From positions 23,534 to 87,533 of the forward strand of contig QWII01000064.1 in assembly GCA_021405325.1 (NCBI GenBank): DNA of 64,000 nt, written 5' to 3'. The notes under the pieces are model-generated. The model worked only from the letters and a program-made list of their open reading frames with translations. It did no database searches and had not been told where the DNA came from. This document shows positions 14,428 through 23,180 of this stretch, piece after piece (the first letter of the stretch is position 1; each line of letters begins with the position of its first letter). This stretch comes from Caldilinea sp. CFX5. Its GTDB lineage: Bacteria > Chloroflexota > Anaerolineae > Caldilineales > Caldilineaceae. A program made the translations under genes and the position numbers.

Positions 14428-16233
14428 ATGACTTTTCTCCAACGATTGGTAGGGGCCGGACGTGCTAGTGGCCGTGGCATCGCTTTGGGCTGGCAGCGGC
14501 TCCTCTGTGCGCTTGCCAATCGCCAGCGCTGGCTCCGGCGCAAGCAGCTTCCTGACTATGTTCTCTTTGTGTTGGATCAGGAGTTGCTGGAACGGGAGCC
14601 GCATACGCCCTGGTGGCAGGAGTATATCCCTGGTCGAAAGGCGCCGCTGACACTTGAATTTTTGACCGCCGCCCTTGAGCGCATTGCCGGCGACCCGACC
14701 GTCAAGGGGGTCATCTTGCTGGGCAAGAGTCCCACGTTGAGTCTGGCGCAGGCGCAAAGTCTGGCGCTGCTCTTTCAACGCTTTCGCCAGTGGGATCAGG
14801 CCCAGCGCACAGATAGCACAGCCCCAGCTAAGCGCGTCATCTTTCACCTAGAACAGGTGACAACACCTCTCTATGTCGCCGCCTGCGCCGCTGATCAAAT
14901 TTATGTCACGCCGTTAACCACCTGGGATGTGCTAGGGCTGCGCACCGCCCCTACCTTTTTCAGGCAGACGCTCGACAAGCTGGGCATTGTGATGGATGTG
15001 GTGCGCGTCTCGCCCTGGAAGAGCGCCGTGGACCAATTCAGCCTCGACGCCATGAGTCCAGAGCAGCAGGAGCAACTTTCCTGGCTGCTGGATAGCTGGT
15101 ACAGTGACATCGTTGCGGCCATCCACACCGGTCGGCGCTTACCAGCCGAAGCGGTGCGCACGATCATCGACGGCGCCCCTTGGTCGGCCAGCGAAGCGCA
15201 AGAACAGGGGTTAATTGACGGCATCGCCTACGAAGATGAGTTGCCGCCGCTCCTGGGGTCAGCGGTGCAACCGGCGAAGCTGCAATTCTATGCCAAGGCG
15301 CGCAAACTGCTCTGGCGCCGCCCCCGGCTGTATCACGCCAAACAGGTTGGCGTCATTAGCCTTTGCGGCGCGATACAGTCGGGGGAAAGCCAGTCGCGAC
15401 CGGTGCCGCTGCCGATTCTGGGCAAGGAAAGCCTGGGTAGCGCCACTGCCCAGCAGCAGATCCGCCATGCTCGCCAAAAAGAGGAAATTGCCGCGGTGGT
15501 GGTACACGTTGATTCACCCGGCGGTTCGGCGTTAGCCAGCGATCTGATCTGGCGCGAACTCTATCTCTTGAATCAGGAAAAACCGGTCATCATCTATATG
15601 GGCGACGTGGCGGCCAGCGGCGGTTACTACATTGCCGCCCCCGGTCGCAAAGTAGTGGCTCAACGGGCGACCCTCACCGGCAGCATCGGCGTGATCATCG
15701 CCAAAGCGGTCACCGCCGGCGCCTATGCCAAAATCGCCGCCAATCGCCAGTCGATTCAGCGGGGCGCCAACGCCGATCTCTATGATGACCAACACGCCTG
15801 GGTCGGCGACCAGCGGGCCAAAGTGGAAGCGAGCGTCTTTCAGGTCTACAATACCTTTAAAGAGCGGGTCGCCACTGGGCGCAAGCTGGTCTATGACTCG
15901 CTCGACGCCATCGCCAACGGTCGCGTTTGGACGGGGAGTCAAGCCTTGGCCCACGGCCTTGTCGATGAACTGGGCGATTTCCAACACGCCGTCACGGTTG
16001 CCTGTCATCTGGCAGAGCTACCGACCGATGGCACAGTCCGTCTACAACGCATCACGGCCGAAAAGGAAAAGCTGCTGGCCCAACCCCTCGCCGCCGTCAG
16101 CACGGCCCTTGGCCTGCCTCTCCTCCGGCAAACCGGCGCCTTCGTCACCCAAGTCATGACCGACGACGCCAACACCTTCCTCCACCAGGATCACCACTGG
16201 CTACTGGCGGAAGGTTTACCGAAGATTAGGTAG
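14428..16233 (+). CDS. sppA: signal peptide peptidase SppA, long two-domain form
   Basis: A 601-residue S49 peptidase. The open frame extends to 14350, but that part is palindrome; ATG at 14428 follows AAAGGAAATAGGAATC. The N-terminal S49 domain supplies the general base Lys198 in SPWKSAVDQF. The C-terminal domain supplies the nucleophile Ser397 in DVAASGGYYIAAP and has VVHVDSPGGSALASDLIWREL. These positions match the Lys/Ser dyad of the E. coli 67-kDa enzyme. It degrades left-over signal peptides at the membrane; a clear N-terminal anchor is not obvious here, and the small anchored protein encoded just upstream could help localise it (inference). Confidence 0.93.
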   Translation: MTFLQRLVGAGRASGRGIALGWQRLLCALANRQRWLRRKQLPDYVLFVLDQELLEREPHTPWWQEYIPGRKAPLTLEFLTAALERIAGDPTVKGVILLGKSPTLSLAQAQSLALLFQRFRQWDQAQRTDSTAPAKRVIFHLEQVTTPLYVAACAADQIYVTPLTTWDVLGLRTAPTFFRQTLDKLGIVMDVVRVSPWKSAVDQFSLDAMSPEQQEQLSWLLDSWYSDIVAAIHTGRRLPAEAVRTIIDGAPWSASEAQEQGLIDGIAYEDELPPLLGSAVQPAKLQFYAKARKLLWRRPRLYHAKQVGVISLCGAIQSGESQSRPVPLPILGKESLGSATAQQQIRHARQKEEIAAVVVHVDSPGGSALASDLIWRELYLLNQEKPVIIYMGDVAASGGYYIAAPGRKVVAQRATLTGSIGVIIAKAVTAGAYAKIAANRQSIQRGANADLYDDQHAWVGDQRAKVEASVFQVYNTFKERVATGRKLVYDSLDAIANGRVWTGSQALAHGLVDELGDFQHAVTVACHLAELPTDGTVRLQRITAEKEKLLAQPLAAVSTALGLPLLRQTGAFVTQVMTDDANTFLHQDHHWLLAEGLPKIR

Positions 16234-16325
16234 GTAGATGGGTAAACAGGTAAACAGGTAGACAGGTACAAAGGGTACAAGACGTATTTACCTGTCTACC
16301 TGTCTACCTGTCTACCTATCTACCT
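16228..16325. repeat. octamer palindrome (GGTAGACA-type)
   Basis: Arms of about 37 bases (ending 16268 and starting 16289) are complementary with about three mismatches and consist of 8-bp units GGTAAACA/GGTAGACA and CTGTCTAC. It fills the gap between sppA and the cysteine-desulfurase-like gene and starts on the sppA stop codon. Confidence 0.8.
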
Positions 16326-16349
16326 TTTACACACAGAACGGAGTACACC

Positions 16350-17591
16350 ATGTTCGATGTCCATGCCGTGCGCCAGCAATTTCCGGCGCTGCAAGAGTTG
16401 TTTGATGGTCGGCCAGGGATCTTTTTTGATAATCCGGGCGGAACGCAGGTGCCGCAGCGAGTGATCAGCGCCATAACAGATTACCTTGTGCGGAGTAATG
16501 CCAACACGCACGGCGGCTTTGCCACCAGTGTGCGCAGTGACGCCATTATCGACGACGCCCGCCAGGCTGCCGCCGATCTGCTGGGCGCTGACACGGATGA
16601 GATTGTCTTTGGTAACAATATGACCACGCTGGCTTTTGCCCTAAGCCGTACCCTAGTGCCGGAGTTGAAACGGGGGGACGAAGTGGTTGTCACCCGGCTC
16701 GACCATGACGCCAATGTGTCGCCCTGGCTGCGGCTGGCCGAAGATAGCGGCGCCGAGGTGCGCTGGGCCGATGTTGACACAGAAACTTGTACGCTCGATA
16801 TGGAGCATCTGCAGTCGCTCATCACCCCGCGCACCAAAGTGGTTGCCGTCGGCTATGCCAGCAATGCCATGGGGACGATTAATGATGTAAAGACGATCAT
16901 CGGCTGGGCCAAAGCGGTGGGCGCCTACAGCTTTATCGACGCCGTCCAATACGCGCCGCATGGATTCATTGACGTAAAAGCGCTCGGCTGTGATTTCCTC
17001 GCCTGTAGCGCCTATAAATTCTTCGGCCCCCATGTCGGCATTCTCTACGGCAAACGGGAGCATCTGCAACGGTTGCGCGCCTATCGCGTGCGTCCTGCCG
17101 GTGAAGCGTTGCCCGGCAAGTGGGAGACCGGCACCAAAAACCACGAAGGATTAGCGGGTACAGGCGCGGCGATTGATTACCTGGCCGATCTGGGCGTGCG
17201 CTACGGCAATGCGCCGGCCAGCGCCACTCGTCGCGAAAAGCTGCGCGCCGCCTGGCAGGTGATCGAACCCTACGAACAACAATTGGCCGCAAAGCTCATC
17301 CGCGGCTTACAGGCTATTCCCGGCCTTCGCATCTACGGCATCACCAGCCGTGATGAGTTACACAAACGGGTCGCCACCGTCTCTATCCGCAAAGAAGGCG
17401 CCACGCCCCATCAACTCGCCACCGCGCTGGCTGCCCAAAACATCTTCGCCTGGGAAGGCAACTTCTACGCCCTCGCCATCAGTGAACGCCTCGGCGTCGA
17501 ACAGAGCGGCGGTCTGCTCCGCCTCGGTCTGGCCCACTATAACACGGCGGAGGAGATTGACCGCTGTTTGCGTGTGCTGGAACGAATGTAA
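16350..17591 (+). CDS. cysteine-desulfurase-like PLP enzyme (aminotransferase class V)
   Basis: A 413-residue fold-type I PLP protein. ATG at 16350 follows ACGGAG. The start FFDNPGGTQVPQRVISAI, EIVFGNNMTTLAFALSR, and the cofactor sites TRLDHDANVSPWLRLAE, FIDAVQYAPHGFIDVKALG and CSAYKFFGPHVG with Lys223 as the Schiff-base lysine fit the cysteine-desulfurase-like (VC1184/TIGR01976) branch of the SufS group. The loop that carries the persulfide Cys in true desulfurases is not evident, so its reaction is unproven; cysteine-sulfinate-type or related lyase activity is possible. No suf or isc genes are nearby. Confidence 0.88.
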   Translation: MFDVHAVRQQFPALQELFDGRPGIFFDNPGGTQVPQRVISAITDYLVRSNANTHGGFATSVRSDAIIDDARQAAADLLGADTDEIVFGNNMTTLAFALSRTLVPELKRGDEVVVTRLDHDANVSPWLRLAEDSGAEVRWADVDTETCTLDMEHLQSLITPRTKVVAVGYASNAMGTINDVKTIIGWAKAVGAYSFIDAVQYAPHGFIDVKALGCDFLACSAYKFFGPHVGILYGKREHLQRLRAYRVRPAGEALPGKWETGTKNHEGLAGTGAAIDYLADLGVRYGNAPASATRREKLRAAWQVIEPYEQQLAAKLIRGLQAIPGLRIYGITSRDELHKRVATVSIRKEGATPHQLATALAAQNIFAWEGNFYALAISERLGVEQSGGLLRLGLAHYNTAEEIDRCLRVLERM

Positions 17592-17608
17592 GCAAGACAG
17601 GGCGCCTC

Positions 17609-17640
17609 TTCACCTTGTCACCTTGTCACCTTGTCACGCT
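17609..17640. repeat. octamer array (CACCTTGT-type) forming the 3' end of a gene
   Basis: Four 8-bp units CACCTTGT CACCTTGT CACCTTGT CACGCTT lie at the convergent junction. Read on the minus strand they encode the last residues and stop of the glycosyltransferase gene (DKVTR). The same word lies in frame in the DUF2723 gene at 19093-19118. Confidence 0.6.
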
Positions 17641-18403
17641 TCGCCCAGCGCCGCTGATAGAGATCATCCATCCGCTGCCAGGGTAGCGCATTGGTGCGGA
17701 GGCGGAGCAGCGTGTAAAATGCTTTGTAAATTTCGTTCTTGCTGATCTTGCTGACTCCCTTGCGGCGGTTGACAAAGGTGATGGGAACTTCGCCAATACG
17801 AAAGCCGGCCTGTTGACAGTGAAAGGCCATTTCGATCAGAAAGCTGTAGCCGCTGCTAAAGATGGCGTCGAGGTCGATGCTCTCCAGCACCTGGTTGCGA
17901 TAGCAGCGGAAACCGGCGGTGCAGTCGCGAGCAGTGAGACCGAGAAGGGTGTGGGCCAGCCAGTTGGCGCCGTAACTGACAAATTGACGGGCGGCGGTCG
18001 AGCCGACAATCCGACCGCCGGGAACGTAACGGCTGCCGATGACAAGATCATAACCTTGCGCAGCTTTGGTTAGAAGTTGCGGCAAGAGCGTCGGGTCATG
18101 GCTGAAGTCGGCGTCCATGGTGCAGAGGAAGGTGTAACCCTGGCGCAAACCCGCCTTAAAGCCGGCTTTGTAGGCCGACCCCAAGCCCAGTTTGCCGGGA
18201 CGGTGGAGCACATGGACGCCCTTGTCATGTACCGCCAATTTGTCGGCGAGATCACCGGTGCCGTCGGGCGAGTTGTCATCGACGATCAAAACATGAATGT
18301 TGCCGGGAAGGGCGCGCAGTTGTTGCACCAGGGTTTCAATATTTTCAGCTTCGTTGTAGGTCGGCACAATCATCAACGCCGAGCCACTCCAGGTTGCAGG
18401 CAT
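17618..18403 (-). CDS. polyprenol-phosphate mannosyltransferase-like glycosyltransferase (GT2)
   Basis: About 261 residues; ATG at 18403 is used, with a TTG at 18418 as the alternative and no strong ribosome binding site for either. The GT-A core is [19 protein letters not shown], then [21 protein letters not shown], the DxD-type [19 protein letters not shown], and [17 protein letters not shown] motif [15 protein letters not shown]. The basic C-terminal [17 protein letters not shown] matches dolichol/polyprenol-phosphate mannose synthases without membrane helices. It likely loads a lipid carrier with a sugar. The neighbouring divergent DUF2723 gene encodes a candidate user of such lipid-linked mannose, a suggestive pairing. 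Confidence 0.85.
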   Translation of the reverse strand: MPATWSGSALMIVPTYNEAENIETLVQQLRALPGNIHVLIVDDNSPDGTGDLADKLAVHDKGVHVLHRPGKLGLGSAYKAGFKAGLRQGYTFLCTMDADFSHDPTLLPQLLTKAAQGYDLVIGSRYVPGGRIVGSTAARQFVSYGANWLAHTLLGLTARDCTAGFRCYRNQVLESIDLDAIFSSGYSFLIEMAFHCQQAGFRIGEVPITFVNRRKGVSKISKNEIYKAFYTLLRLRTNALPWQRMDDLYQRRWAKRDKVTR

Positions 18404-18525
18404 AGTGGTATGATCCAAACTCAGAAAATAGGATTACCATTCGCCCGTCGCCAATCGATGAACGACGAGCGGGTGAGATAAGTACAGATTCAATAGACCG
18501 CAACGCCATTGAGATAGTTCAGACT

Positions 18526-18566
18526 GACTTTGGACTACACGACTAAACGACTGCGGACTACTGAGA
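18526..18566. repeat. octamer array (GACTACAC-type)
   Basis: Units TGGACTAC ACGACTAA ACGACTGC GGACTACT directly precede the DUF2723 start. An inverted copy of nearly the same 40-base string stands at about 60966-61006, upstream of nuoCD, so whole arrays, not only words, are shared between loci. Confidence 0.65.
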
Positions 18567-18568
18567 TT

Positions 18569-20593
18569 ATGAAACAAGTAGGCTTAATGGTCAAATTTTT
18601 TTGGAACACATATCCTCGCGCCGATAGGCAAGTGGCGCTTTTGCTCTTTGCCGGCGCCTTTGGTCTCTACCTGCGCACATTGGCCCCCGGTTTACTTTTT
18701 GGCGATTCCGCCGAGTTTCAAGTGGCCGCCTGGCAACTGGGCCTGGCCCACCCCACCGGCTACCCACTCTACTTGCTTCTCGGCAGTATCTGGCAGCATC
18801 TACTCGCGTTGGGTGGTCTTAGCCCAGCGTATGCGCTCAATGCCCTGAGCGCGTTCTTTGGGGCGGCTACGGTTGCCTTACTCTACTTCTGTATGGTGGG
18901 CTGGCTGCAAAGTGCATTGGGCGTCCACCGCCTCGCCGCCCTCTTGACGGCGGTTCTCTTCGCCGTCAACTTCACCTTTTGGAGCCAAAATCTCATCGCC
19001 GAGGTCTACACCCTCCACACCTTCTTTGTCGTGCTACTATTGATGGTGGCAACGCAGCTATTTACCACGCCCCATGTACAAGACGTCGATCATCCTGTCA
19101 CCTTGTCACCCAGTCACCCCGCCAGGGCAAACCTTGTCATCCTGCTCGCCCTGCTCGTCGGCCTCTCCCTTACGCACCATGCCATGACGCTGTTGCTGCT
19201 CCCCAGCCTGCTTCTTGTCCTGTGGCAGGCGCGCCAGGGGTGGATCAGGCAGATGCGCACTTGGGCACTGGCTGGGCTGGCGTTGATCGCGCCGTTGCTG
19301 CTCTATCTTTACATTCCTTTGCGCAGCGGGCCGGCGGCATCACCCTGGTATCATCAACTGCTGGGCACAGCGCCGTTGACGCTCTATCCGCATAGCTGGT
19401 CAGCTTTTGTCAATTATATCACCGGCCAGTCGATTGCCGTCGGTTTTCGCAGCATCGAGGGTGCATTCCAACAGTTACCGCAAGCTTGGGTTCTCTGGCG
19501 GCTCCATTTCATGTGGCCGGGGATAATGTTGGCGCTCTTGGGTCTCTATCTGCTGATCCGCCAGCGCCAGTGGGCCATCCTGGCATTGACCGTTCCCTTT
19601 TTTCTGTTGCAACAGGGCTTCAACCTCTTTTACAACATTGGCGACATTTTGGTCTATTATATCCCACTCTATCTGATTGCCGCCATTTGGGCCGGCTTTG
19701 CCGCAAACGCCATCGGCGGCGGGCTGCAAGCGATGATGAATCGCGCCGAAGCCAACAGCCAGGCGACGACGCCCGCCCGCCCGGTGCTACAGGTAGGAAC
19801 AGTGCTGGTGCTGGTGCTCTTCTGGTTGCCGATCCAGTTGGCGACGCGGGACTTTGCCCTGATCGATCAGTCCGAGGCAACCCGTGCGCAAACCATGTGG
19901 CAAGCGATTACTGACGCCCAGCCGCCGGCGGACGCCATTCTAATCAGCAATGATCGCAATGAGATCGCTCCCCTCTTTTATCGGCAAGCGGTGGAAGGGC
20001 AGTTCCAGGGCGTGACCGGTCTCTTTCCTTTGATTGCGCCGGATGAGCGTTTTGCGGATGTGGGCGCAACCGTGGAAACAGCCCTACATGCGGGCAATGG
20101 GCGACCGGTTTATCTGATTAAAACGATGCCAGGGCTAGAGACAAAATTTGAGTTGGCAGCAGCAACGTCGCCCTTGGTGGAAGTGGTGGGGCCGGCAGTA
20201 ACCACGCCGCCGACGACAGTAGTCGATCAACCGTTTGGCCCCCTGCGCCTGCTGGGCTACGATTGGCAACCAACCGCTGATGGGGTGACAATACGGCTCC
20301 ACTGGCAGGTGCAGGAAGCGCTTGCCGCTGACTATACGACAACTGTCCAGCTTTTTGCCGCCAATGGTGACAAGGTAGCGCAAAACGACGCCCCGCCCGG
20401 TGGCGTCTACTACCCGACCTCACATTGGAAGCCGGGGGAGACGTTGGTCGATGCACACGCTTTAACCTTTACCAAGGATCAACAACCGGTGAAGTTGCTC
20501 GTTGGCATGTATGCCGGGCCAGACCTCACGCCATTAGCGCCGGCGTTGGAACTTTCTGTGGGGAATAGTAGCGGGAACGCGCCCCAAAAATAG
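18569..20593 (+). CDS. DUF2723 membrane protein (TMEM260-like, possible O-mannosyltransferase)
   Basis: About 674 residues; ATG at 18569 (MKQVGLMVKFFWNTYPR) or 18587 are both possible because an octamer array abuts the start. The N-terminal region LYLRTLAPGLLFGDSAEFQVAAWQLGLAHPTGYPLYLLLG is the DUF2723 signature, with the acidic GDSAEF motif in the first outer loop as in GT-C enzymes. About 11-12 membrane segments run to residue 440, followed by a soluble outer domain of roughly 200 residues with beta-rich composition. Human TMEM260, a DUF2723 protein, is an O-mannosyltransferase. An octamer array lies in frame between two membrane segments at 19093-19118 (residues near 175-184). Confidence 0.85.
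   Translation: MKQVGLMVKFFWNTYPRADRQVALLLFAGAFGLYLRTLAPGLLFGDSAEFQVAAWQLGLAHPTGYPLYLLLGSIWQHLLALGGLSPAYALNALSAFFGAATVALLYFCMVGWLQSALGVHRLAALLTAVLFAVNFTFWSQNLIAEVYTLHTFFVVLLLMVATQLFTTPHVQDVDHPVTLSPSHPARANLVILLALLVGLSLTHHAMTLLLLPSLLLVLWQARQGWIRQMRTWALAGLALIAPLLLYLYIPLRSGPAASPWYHQLLGTAPLTLYPHSWSAFVNYITGQSIAVGFRSIEGAFQQLPQAWVLWRLHFMWPGIMLALLGLYLLIRQRQWAILALTVPFFLLQQGFNLFYNIGDILVYYIPLYLIAAIWAGFAANAIGGGLQAMMNRAEANSQATTPARPVLQVGTVLVLVLFWLPIQLATRDFALIDQSEATRAQTMWQAITDAQPPADAILISNDRNEIAPLFYRQAVEGQFQGVTGLFPLIAPDERFADVGATVETALHAGNGRPVYLIKTMPGLETKFELAAATSPLVEVVGPAVTTPPTTVVDQPFGPLRLLGYDWQPTADGVTIRLHWQVQEALAADYTTTVQLFAANGDKVAQNDAPPGGVYYPTSHWKPGETLVDAHALTFTKDQQPVKLLVGMYAGPDLTPLAPALELSVGNSSGNAPQK
19093..19118. 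repeat. octamer array inside the DUF2723 coding region
   Basis: Three units CCTGTCAC CTTGTCAC CCAGTCAC lie in frame and add the residues HPVTLSPSH to a loop between membrane segments. The words equal those in the intergenic array at 17609-17640. Confidence 0.55.
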
Positions 20594-20642
20594 GAACAGA
20601 GGTGGTGAGATTTCTTGGGAGGATCTATTTCAACTTGGGGCA

Positions 20643-20674
20643 GACCTGTCAGGTTTTTGGAAACCTGACAGGTC
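20643..20674 (+). terminator. hairpin after the DUF2723 gene
   Basis: GACCTGTCAGGTTT (20643-20656) pairs perfectly with AAACCTGACAGGTC (20661-20674) across a TTGG loop. It lies 50 bp beyond the stop codon. It lacks a following U-run, so termination is likely but not certain; it may also be a dispersed hairpin repeat. Confidence 0.5.
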
Positions 20675-20700
20675 TTGCGCCCCCTTTTCGGGAAACCCTA

Positions 20701-20729
20701 TTGACAACACCCCTACCCTATGTTACAGT
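20701..20729 (+). promoter_or_regulatory. promoter of the T-box/alaS transcript
   Basis: A consensus -35 TTGACA (20701-20706), a 17-base spacer and a -10-like TACAGT (20724-20729) stand just upstream of the T-box leader. Transcription would start near 20735. Confidence 0.6.
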
Positions 20730-20869
20730 AAAGCAACAATTGATAGCAGAACAACGTTGACGGTGAAGAGTACGTGCCCAGCCAGGCTGACAGCGAGTCA
20801 AGGAGAGTGGAAGCTTGACCAGATGGCGGCGCCGAAGCCACACCTGAGTTGCCGCCGAACCGAGTTTGT

Positions 20870-20965
20870 CAGTACGACAGTGAAACAGTAAGACAGTAGA
20901 ACAGTTTGTCCCTTGGGGATCACTGTCCTACTGAGGGACTGTCACACTGTCTTACTACTCTACCT
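20870..20965. repeat. octamer palindrome inside the T-box leader
   Basis: Left part AACAGTAA GACAGTAG AACAGTTT and right part ACTGTCCT ... GACTGTCACACTGTCTTAC are 8-bp-unit arrays that pair with each other around 20911-20925. The bordering bases AACCGAG and CTCGGATAAGGTT can pair, so the array looks as if it sits at the tip of a leader stem. Confidence 0.7.
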
Positions 20966-21092
20966 CGGATAAGGTTGGCCGGTAGAGTCCACCGTGATCA
21001 GGACGCGCCCTCACTGGCGGTTGTTGGTTAGCAACCCAGTGGCGGCGGCAGAGATGGGGCGTTACGCCTCAATCAAGGTGGTACCGCGGATA

Positions 21093-21133
21093 ACACCGCC
21101 CTTGAGCCATTCGGCTTAGGGGCGGTGTTTTTG
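21093..21133 (+). terminator. T-box terminator
   Basis: ACACCGCCC (21093-21101) pairs with GGGCGGTGT (21120-21128), extended inward by GAGCC/GGCTT around ATTC, and is followed by TTTTT. It partly shares bases with the antiterminator region, as expected for a T-box attenuator. Confidence 0.85.
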
Positions 21134-21157
21134 TTTGTAGGGAAAGAAGGGTGACAT

Positions 21158-22912
21158 ATGAATGCCAATCGCTTGCGCAGGCTGTTTCTTGATTACTTTC
21201 GGGCGCATGACCACGCCATCATCGGCAGCGCCGCGCTGATCCCGGCGGGTGATGCCAGTGTGTTGTTTACAACCGCCGGGATGCACCCGCTCGCCCCGTT
21301 TCTGTTGGGCGAACCCCATCCGGCGGGCAAGCGGCTTGCCAGTTGCCAGAAGTGTCTGCGCACGAATGACATCTTGGAAGTAGGCGATGCAACTCATCTC
21401 ACCTTCTTTGAAATGCTGGGCAACTGGTCGCTGGGGGATTACTGGAAAGCGGCGTCAATCCGCTACAGCTATGATTTTCTGACCAACCACCTGGGGCTGG
21501 AAGCGGATCGCCTTTCCGTCACCTGTTTTGCCGGTGATGCGGTCGCGCCGCGCGATGACGAAGCGGCGGCCATTTGGCAATCGTTGGGCATTCCAACGCA
21601 ACGCATTTACTTTCTGCCGAAAGCCGATAATTGGTGGGGTCCCGCTGGCGCGACCGGCCCTTGTGGCCCTGACACCGAGATTTTCTACGACACCAATCCT
21701 GACGGGCCAACCGATGAAACACCGGCAACCAATGGTCAGCGCTTTGTCGAGATCTGGAACAACGTCTTTATGCAGTACGATCAACAGGCCGATGGGCAGA
21801 TGGCCCGCTTGCGTAGCCACAATGTTGACACCGGTTTGGGCTTGGAACGGGTGTTGACCATTCTGCAAGGGGTGGCGTCGCCCTATGAAACAGACCTTTT
21901 TGTGCCGGTGGTTGATGCCATTCAAAGTCTGGCGACCACACCCCAGCCTTTTGCTGTACGGGTGATCGCGGATCATGTACGGGCAGCCACCTTTGTGCTG
22001 GCCGAAGGGATTCGACCGGGCAATGTGGATCAACCCTATGTAGTGCGGCGGCTGATTCGGCGGGCGATTCGCTATGGGTGGACAATTGGCATCACCGGCC
22101 ATTTTTTGACGAAACTCGCCAACATGGTCATCGTCACCTTTGCCGATGTTTACCCTGAACTAGAGGAGCAAGGGGATCAGATTGCCGCCGCCCTTGATGA
22201 GGAAGAAACGCGTTTCCAACGTACCTTGGCGCGCGGCGAACGAGCCTCCGCCAAAGTGATTGCCGAGAGTCGAGAGCGGGGTGAAGGTGTGTTGGCCGGG
22301 CGGGAGGTCTTTCATCTCTATGAAACCTATGGCTACCCAGCCGAGTTGACGCAAGAACTGGCGGCGCAGCAAGGGTTGACGGTGGATATGACCGGCTTTC
22401 AAACCGCCTTTGCCGAACATCAAGCCACATCACAACAAGGGGCGGAGGGACGTTTCCGTGGCGGCCTGGCCGAGCGACGACCGGAAACGATGCGCTTACA
22501 CACGGCAACGCACTTGCTTCATGCCGCCCTCCGCCAGGTGCTTGGTCCTCATGTCGCGCAGCGGGGGAGCAATATCACGCTGGAACGGCTGCGCTTTGAC
22601 TTTAGCCATCCCACGCGCTTGACGGCAGATGAGTTGCAAGCGGTGGAAAGCCTGGTCAACGAACAGATCCGGCGTGACCTACCGGTGACCTGGGCAGAGA
22701 TATCCGTCGCCGCCGCAAAAGAGAGCGGCGCAATTGGCCTCTTTGAGGAACGCTATGACGAACAGGTGAAGGTCTATACCATCGGCGATTTCAGCAAAGA
22801 AATCTGCGGCGGCCCCCACATCGAACAGACCAGTGAACTGGGCCGCCTGCGGATTGTCAAAGAGGAAGCGGTGGGAACTGGTGTCCGGCGGATTCGGGCA
22901 GTGTTGGAATGA
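21158..22912 (+). CDS. alanyl-tRNA synthetase, short form without the C-Ala domain
   Basis: A 584-residue protein beginning MNANRLRRLFLDYFRAHDH. It contains the class II core (GDASVLFTTAGMHPLAPFLLG, SCQKCLRTNDILEVG, THLTFFEMLGNWS, DTGLGLERVLTILQG), the helical tRNA-binding part, and the editing domain with HTATHLLHAALR and CGGPHI, whose His/Cys residues bind zinc and clear Ser/Gly mischarging. It ends shortly after the editing domain; full bacterial AlaRS has about 870 residues including an oligomerising C-Ala domain. The T-box with Ala synthetase directly downstream supports a real charging role, though a second full-length alaS elsewhere cannot be excluded. Confidence 0.88.
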   Translation: MNANRLRRLFLDYFRAHDHAIIGSAALIPAGDASVLFTTAGMHPLAPFLLGEPHPAGKRLASCQKCLRTNDILEVGDATHLTFFEMLGNWSLGDYWKAASIRYSYDFLTNHLGLEADRLSVTCFAGDAVAPRDDEAAAIWQSLGIPTQRIYFLPKADNWWGPAGATGPCGPDTEIFYDTNPDGPTDETPATNGQRFVEIWNNVFMQYDQQADGQMARLRSHNVDTGLGLERVLTILQGVASPYETDLFVPVVDAIQSLATTPQPFAVRVIADHVRAATFVLAEGIRPGNVDQPYVVRRLIRRAIRYGWTIGITGHFLTKLANMVIVTFADVYPELEEQGDQIAAALDEEETRFQRTLARGERASAKVIAESRERGEGVLAGREVFHLYETYGYPAELTQELAAQQGLTVDMTGFQTAFAEHQATSQQGAEGRFRGGLAERRPETMRLHTATHLLHAALRQVLGPHVAQRGSNITLERLRFDFSHPTRLTADELQAVESLVNEQIRRDLPVTWAEISVAAAKESGAIGLFEERYDEQVKVYTIGDFSKEICGGPHIEQTSELGRLRIVKEEAVGTGVRRIRAVLE

Positions 22913-22979
22913 ATCGTAGCTGCCACGGGTTAGAAACCCACAGGCTACGGGTTGTCGCCCTGATGCCTGATTAGACGGC

Positions 22980-23180
22980 AACCCATGTGTATGGAGGGAA
23001 GAAAAGCAAGAAGCCCTTGGCCCGAACCCGGTGAATGATGAAGGTTAGCGAATGGTTTCGGTAATCCTTGGAACTTGTCACGCCGGCGGCGATGACCTAC
23101 AGTTACCGCTTTATTTTCGTAACGTTCATCAACCCGTGGGGACTCGCGCAATGCCTTCCCTTGATACACATGGGGCTGGT
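22980..23180. repeat. large decayed palindrome
   Basis: Partly complementary arms run through the gap after alaS: ACCCATGTGTAT near 22980 faces ATACACATGGGG near 23164-23175, GGAGGGAAG faces CTTCCCTT, and GATGAAGGTTAGCG faces CGTAACGTTCATC. Many mismatches and small shifts indicate an old element. A hairpin, GTAGCTGCCACGGGTT/AACCCACAGGCTAC, stands just before it at 22917-22948 and may end the alaS transcript. No gene is seen in 22913-23179. Confidence 0.45.

Larger units (their letters stand above)
20594..20734. other. gap with hairpin and promoter before the T-box leader
   Basis: No gene is seen between the DUF2723 stop and the T-box. The stretch holds the hairpin at 20643-20674 and the promoter at 20701-20729, listed separately. 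Confidence 0.6.
20735..21133 (+). promoter_or_regulatory. T-box leader of alaS, interrupted by a palindrome
   Basis: The conserved T-box element AAGGTGGTACCGCGG is at 21075-21089, with the UGGN bulge that reads the tRNA acceptor end. A terminator with a T-run follows at 21093-21133, and the alanyl-tRNA synthetase gene comes right after. Upstream, GAAGAGTACG (about 20766) and AGCGAG...GGAGAGTGGAAGC fit a Stem I region, and CCACCGTGATCAG near 20988 fits the conserved stretch before the antiterminator. Uncharged tRNA-Ala should favour the antiterminator and readthrough. A GCC specifier is likely in the 20825-20850 area but was not folded. The leader is near 400 nt because an octamer palindrome (20870-20965) sits between Stem I and the rest. 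Confidence 0.85.
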
